This document shows, one piece after another, positions 12,564 to 15,047 of a stretch of 15,047 bases of DNA. Position numbers and translations under genes: made by a program. The first letter of the stretch is position 1. Each line of letters begins with the position of its first letter. The notes beneath the pieces were generated by a model that ran no database searches, had not been told where the DNA came from, and saw only the letters and a program-made list of their open reading frames with translations. The stretch is from Streptomyces sp. NRRL F-6131 (GTDB lineage: Bacteria; Actinomycetota; Actinomycetes; Streptomycetales; Streptomycetaceae). The stretch is from contig JOHN01000107.1 in NCBI GenBank assembly GCA_000719695.1, positions 1 to 15,047 of the forward strand, read 5' to 3'.

Positions 12564-13706
12564 ATGCCCCCACCGGAAGAGTCCCGGATGCCCCGCCCCT
12601 TCACCACCGAGGACTACCGCGCCCGCCTCGACCGGGCCGGCGCCGCCGCCACCGCCGCCGGACTGGCCGGCCTGGTCGTCGCCCCCGGACCCGACCTCGT
12701 CCACCTGACCGGCTACCACCCCACCGCGGTCACCGAACGGCTCACCGCCCTGGTGCTCACCGCCGGACGCGAGCCCGTGCTGATCGTCCCCACCCTGGAA
12801 CGCCCCGACGCCGAACGGGCGGCCGGCGCCCCCGCCGTCCGGCTGCTCGACTGGACCGACGGGCAGGACCCGTACGCCACCGCCGTCCCGCTGCTCGACC
12901 CGGCCGGGCGGTACGGGGTCTCCGACAACACCTGGGCGATGCACCTGCTCGGCCTGCAGGCCGCCCTGCCGGGCACCGGCTGGACCTCGCTCACCGAGAC
13001 CCTCCCGATGCTCCGCGCGGTCAAGGGCCCGGACGAGCTGGAACGCCTCGCCGCGGCCGGCGGCGCCGCCGACGCCGCCTACCGGGGCATCCTGGAGGTC
13101 ACCTTCGCCGGCCGCCGGGAGACCGACGTGGCCGCCGACCTCAGCGCGCTGCTCATCCAGTACGGGCACAGCCAGGTCGACTTCACCGTGGTCGGCTCCG
13201 GCCCCAACGGCGCCAACCCGCACCACGAGGCCGGCGACCGGATCATCGGGACCGGCGACACCGTCGTGCTGGACTTCGGCGGGCTCAAGGACGGCTACGG
13301 CTCCGACACCACCCGCACCGTGCACGTCGGCACCGACGTCCCGGACGAGGTGCGGAAGGTCCACGACGTCGTCCGGCAGGCGCAGCAGACCGCGTTCGAG
13401 GCCGTCCGGCCCGGGGTGAGCTGCCAGGAGATCGACCGGATCGCCCGCCGGGTGATCACCGAGGCCGGGTACGGGGAGTACTTCATCCACCGCACCGGCC
13501 ACGGCATCGGCATCACCACGCACGAGCCGCCGTACCTGGTCGAGGGCGAGGAGCAGCCGCTGGTGCCCGGCATGTGCTTCTCGATCGAGCCGGGCGTCTA
13601 CCTGCCGGGCCGGTTCGGGGTGCGGATCGAGGACATCGTGACGGTCACCGAGCACGGCGGGCGGCGGTTCAACAACACCCCGCACGAGTTGGGCATCGTG
13701 TCCTGA
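12564..13706 (+). CDS. M24 family metallopeptidase (Xaa-Pro dipeptidase/aminopeptidase-like)
   Basis: The product is 380 aa from ATG 12564 with AGGAG about 7 nt upstream; ATG 12588 is a weaker alternative. Residues ~12-150 form the creatinase-like N-terminal domain (LVVAPGPDLVHLTGYHP, 37-53) and ~155-375 the pita-bread catalytic domain. The five metal ligands are visible: D237 in VVLDFGG, D248 in GYGSDTTRT, H313 in HRTGHGIG, E342 in SIEPGVY and E356 in VRIEDIV, with the second conserved His at 320 (THEPPY). Length and domain order fit prolidase or Xaa-Pro aminopeptidase. It lies 70 bp after the M20 gene on the same strand, probably co-transcribed, so the pair would complete peptide breakdown including Xaa-Pro bonds. 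Confidence 0.94.
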   Translation: MPPPEESRMPRPFTTEDYRARLDRAGAAATAAGLAGLVVAPGPDLVHLTGYHPTAVTERLTALVLTAGREPVLIVPTLERPDAERAAGAPAVRLLDWTDGQDPYATAVPLLDPAGRYGVSDNTWAMHLLGLQAALPGTGWTSLTETLPMLRAVKGPDELERLAAAGGAADAAYRGILEVTFAGRRETDVAADLSALLIQYGHSQVDFTVVGSGPNGANPHHEAGDRIIGTGDTVVLDFGGLKDGYGSDTTRTVHVGTDVPDEVRKVHDVVRQAQQTAFEAVRPGVSCQEIDRIARRVITEAGYGEYFIHRTGHGIGITTHEPPYLVEGEEQPLVPGMCFSIEPGVYLPGRFGVRIEDIVTVTEHGGRRFNNTPHELGIVS

Positions 13707-13914
13707 CCCCGGGGGACGGCTCCCGGACGGCCTTGGCTCGACCCGGGCGACCTCTGCTCGACCCGGGCAACCTCTGCTCGACCCGAGGGGCGGCGGCCGG
13801 TCCACCCGGACGGCCGTTCCACTGCACCAACCGGGGCAATTCTGAACCCTTCCTGAACGGACCGGACGTTCGCACCGAGAGTTCTCCAAGAATGCCTTGC
13901 TAGCTTCGACCGGC
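13707..13914. promoter_or_regulatory. Region upstream of the PAP2 gene, with 20-bp tandem repeats and an 11-bp spaced CTGAAC pair
   Basis: A 20-bp unit GCTCGACCCGGGC(G/A)ACCTCT is repeated at 13736-13755 and 13756-13775, with a partial third copy to about 13788. CTGAAC occurs at 13842-13847 and 13853-13858, exactly 11 bp apart. TAGCTT at 13901-13906 is a possible -10 box very close to the PAP2 start, with no clear -35. No terminator with a T-tract was seen for the upstream peptidase gene. Confidence 0.45.
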
Positions 13915-15047
13915 ATGACCAGAATGCTCCGCCCGGCGCCGCCCACACCGTCCGCGAGCGCCGGGCGGCTGCGTCCGGCCACCGGCTCGCGGAGCGGCAC
14001 GCGCACCGGCGCCGCCGGCCGGCTCCGGCTGTTGGCGTGGCCGCTCTACCTCGCCGCGCTGCTGTGGTACCTCCGCGAGTACGGCCTGCCGTACACCAAT
14101 GACCTGGTCTTCCTGTGGCTGATCGGCGCACTGCTGGCCGCCGGTGTGCACAGCGGCCACGGCCCGCGCGGCTTCCTGCTGGTGCTGCGCGACTGGGTGC
14201 CGGTGATGGCCGTCGTGTGGGCGTACTCGCTGCTGCGCGGCTACGGCGCGCACACCCCCTGGGGCCCGTACCTGTGGCCGCAGCAGCGCGCCGACGAACT
14301 CATCGGCTTCGGCGAGACGCTGACGGTCCGGCTCCAGCACGGGCTCTACACGCCCGGCTCGCCGCAGTGGTACGACTACGCGGCGGTCACCGTCTACATG
14401 TCGCACTTCTTCGTGGTGTTCGTGGTGCTCGCGGTGCTCTGGCGCCGCCGCCACGACCGGTTCCGGCAACTGCTCACCTGCTACCTGGTGCTGACCTTCG
14501 CCGGCTTCGCGACCTACCTCCTGTACCCGGCGGTGCCGCCGTGGCTGGCCTCCCAGGAGGGGCACCTGCCGGCGCTGACCCGGGTGGTCTCGGACGTGCT
14601 CTCCGAGAGCGGGCTGCCCCGCGCCGCGTCGGTGTTCGAGAACGGCAGCCAGTTCGCCAACGACGTCGCGGCGATGCCCTCGCTGCACTCGGCGTACCCG
14701 GCGATGCTGCTGTTCTTCTTCTGGCCGACCGCCGCCCGGTGGCTGCGGGTGCTGCTGGTCGCGTACCCGCTCGCGATGACCTTCACCCTGGTGTACGGGG
14801 CGGAGCACTTCCTCGTGGACGTGTTCGTCGGCTGGGCGTACGCGGCGGTGGCGGTGTACGGCGTGCGGCGGCTGCGGGAACGGCGCCGGGCCCGGTCGCT
14901 GGCGGCGAGCGGGGCGGTGCCGGCCGTGCCGGCGGGCGCGGGCGCGGGCGCGGCTGTGCGCGCGGGTGCGGGTGCGGCGTCCGGTGTGGGTGTGGCGGCC
15001 GATGTCGGCGCGGGGTCGGGGTCCGGGGCGGGGTCGGGTTCCGGGGC
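13915..15047 (+). CDS. PAP2-superfamily / inositolphosphotransferase-like membrane protein (3' end outside window)
   Basis: The frame from ATG 13915 stays open to the window edge (377 codons, no stop), so the C-terminus is missing. After a basic N-terminus (1-38) it has about six membrane segments (roughly 40-53, 62-78, 92-107, 160-176, 187-205, 262-318). The PAP2 active-site motifs are MPSLHSAYP (254-262, H258) and YGAEHFLVD (294-302, H298 and D302), the layout of the PAP2_3/Aur1-like branch. Such enzymes move or remove lipid-linked phosphate groups at the membrane. Beyond ~330 the sequence is low-complexity Ala/Gly/Val/Ser. No Shine-Dalgarno precedes the ATG (or M4 at 13924), so a leaderless transcript from TAGCTT (13901) is possible. 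It is likely independent of the upstream peptidases. Confidence 0.88.
   Translation, partial: MTRMLRPAPPTPSASAGRLRPATGSRSGTRTGAAGRLRLLAWPLYLAALLWYLREYGLPYTNDLVFLWLIGALLAAGVHSGHGPRGFLLVLRDWVPVMAVVWAYSLLRGYGAHTPWGPYLWPQQRADELIGFGETLTVRLQHGLYTPGSPQWYDYAAVTVYMSHFFVVFVVLAVLWRRRHDRFRQLLTCYLVLTFAGFATYLLYPAVPPWLASQEGHLPALTRVVSDVLSESGLPRAASVFENGSQFANDVAAMPSLHSAYPAMLLFFFWPTAARWLRVLLVAYPLAMTFTLVYGAEHFLVDVFVGWAYAAVAVYGVRRLRERRRARSLAASGAVPAVPAGAGAGAAVRAGAGAASGVGVAADVGAGSGSGAGSGSG

Noticed and set aside
13736..13788. Tandem repeats as a CRISPR array
   Set aside because: Units are directly adjacent without spacers and no cas gene is near; the same holds for 10989-11036 and 7890-7919.
12390..14006. Minus-strand 538-aa frame opposite the M24 peptidase
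   Set aside because: Antisense shadow; the + strand has complete M24 metal ligands.
13900..14808. Minus-strand frame opposite the last gene
   Set aside because: The + strand frame here encodes a clear PAP2 enzyme with both active-site motifs, although it has no stop in the window.

Overview
The window is very GC-rich with strongly GC-biased third codon positions, GTG/TTG starts and Streptomyces-type gene content. It looks like a chromosome segment of a Streptomyces or close relative (e.g. Kitasatospora) carrying the right-hand end of an integrated mobile element.

Positions 1 to about 6290 are the replication and excision/integration end of an actinomycete integrative and conjugative element (AICE). 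All genes there are on the + strand: the C-terminal part of a DNA cytosine methyltransferase with an odd Cys-rich tail, a short sliding-clamp (DnaN)-like protein, a small Cys-containing protein, a primase-polymerase (Prim-Pol), a 16-codon leader ORF coupled to a RepA/RecA-like ATPase (helicase), an excisionase and a tyrosine integrase. Three perfect hairpins and a dense TGTCCGG/CCGGACA repeat field separate the genes, and the repeat field between the ATPase and xis is the best visible origin candidate. Transfer genes (tra/spd) and the other attachment site must lie left of the window. The element abuts the 3' end of a tRNA-Tyr(GTA) gene on the - strand, followed by yajQ. From memory this is the arrangement at the SLP1 integration site of S. 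coelicolor (tRNA-Tyr next to SCO4614).

From about 6290 rightwards the sequence is ordinary chromosome: tRNA-Tyr (-), yajQ (+), an exported Pro/Ala/Gly-rich repeat protein (-), a hypothetical protein (-), then a + strand group that reads as a peptide/amino-acid utilisation cluster: a GadC-like APC permease, a small single-pass membrane protein overlapping it by ATGA, an M20 dipeptidase and an M24 Xaa-Pro-type peptidase. The last gene (13915 to the window end) is a PAP2/inositolphosphotransferase-like membrane enzyme that runs off the edge without a stop.

The most interesting part is the element's compact replication set: a clamp lacking the first of the three usual domains, a Prim-Pol, a RepA-like ATPase and an iteron-like repeat field, next to a methyltransferase whose terminal motif X is replaced by a possible metal-binding tail.
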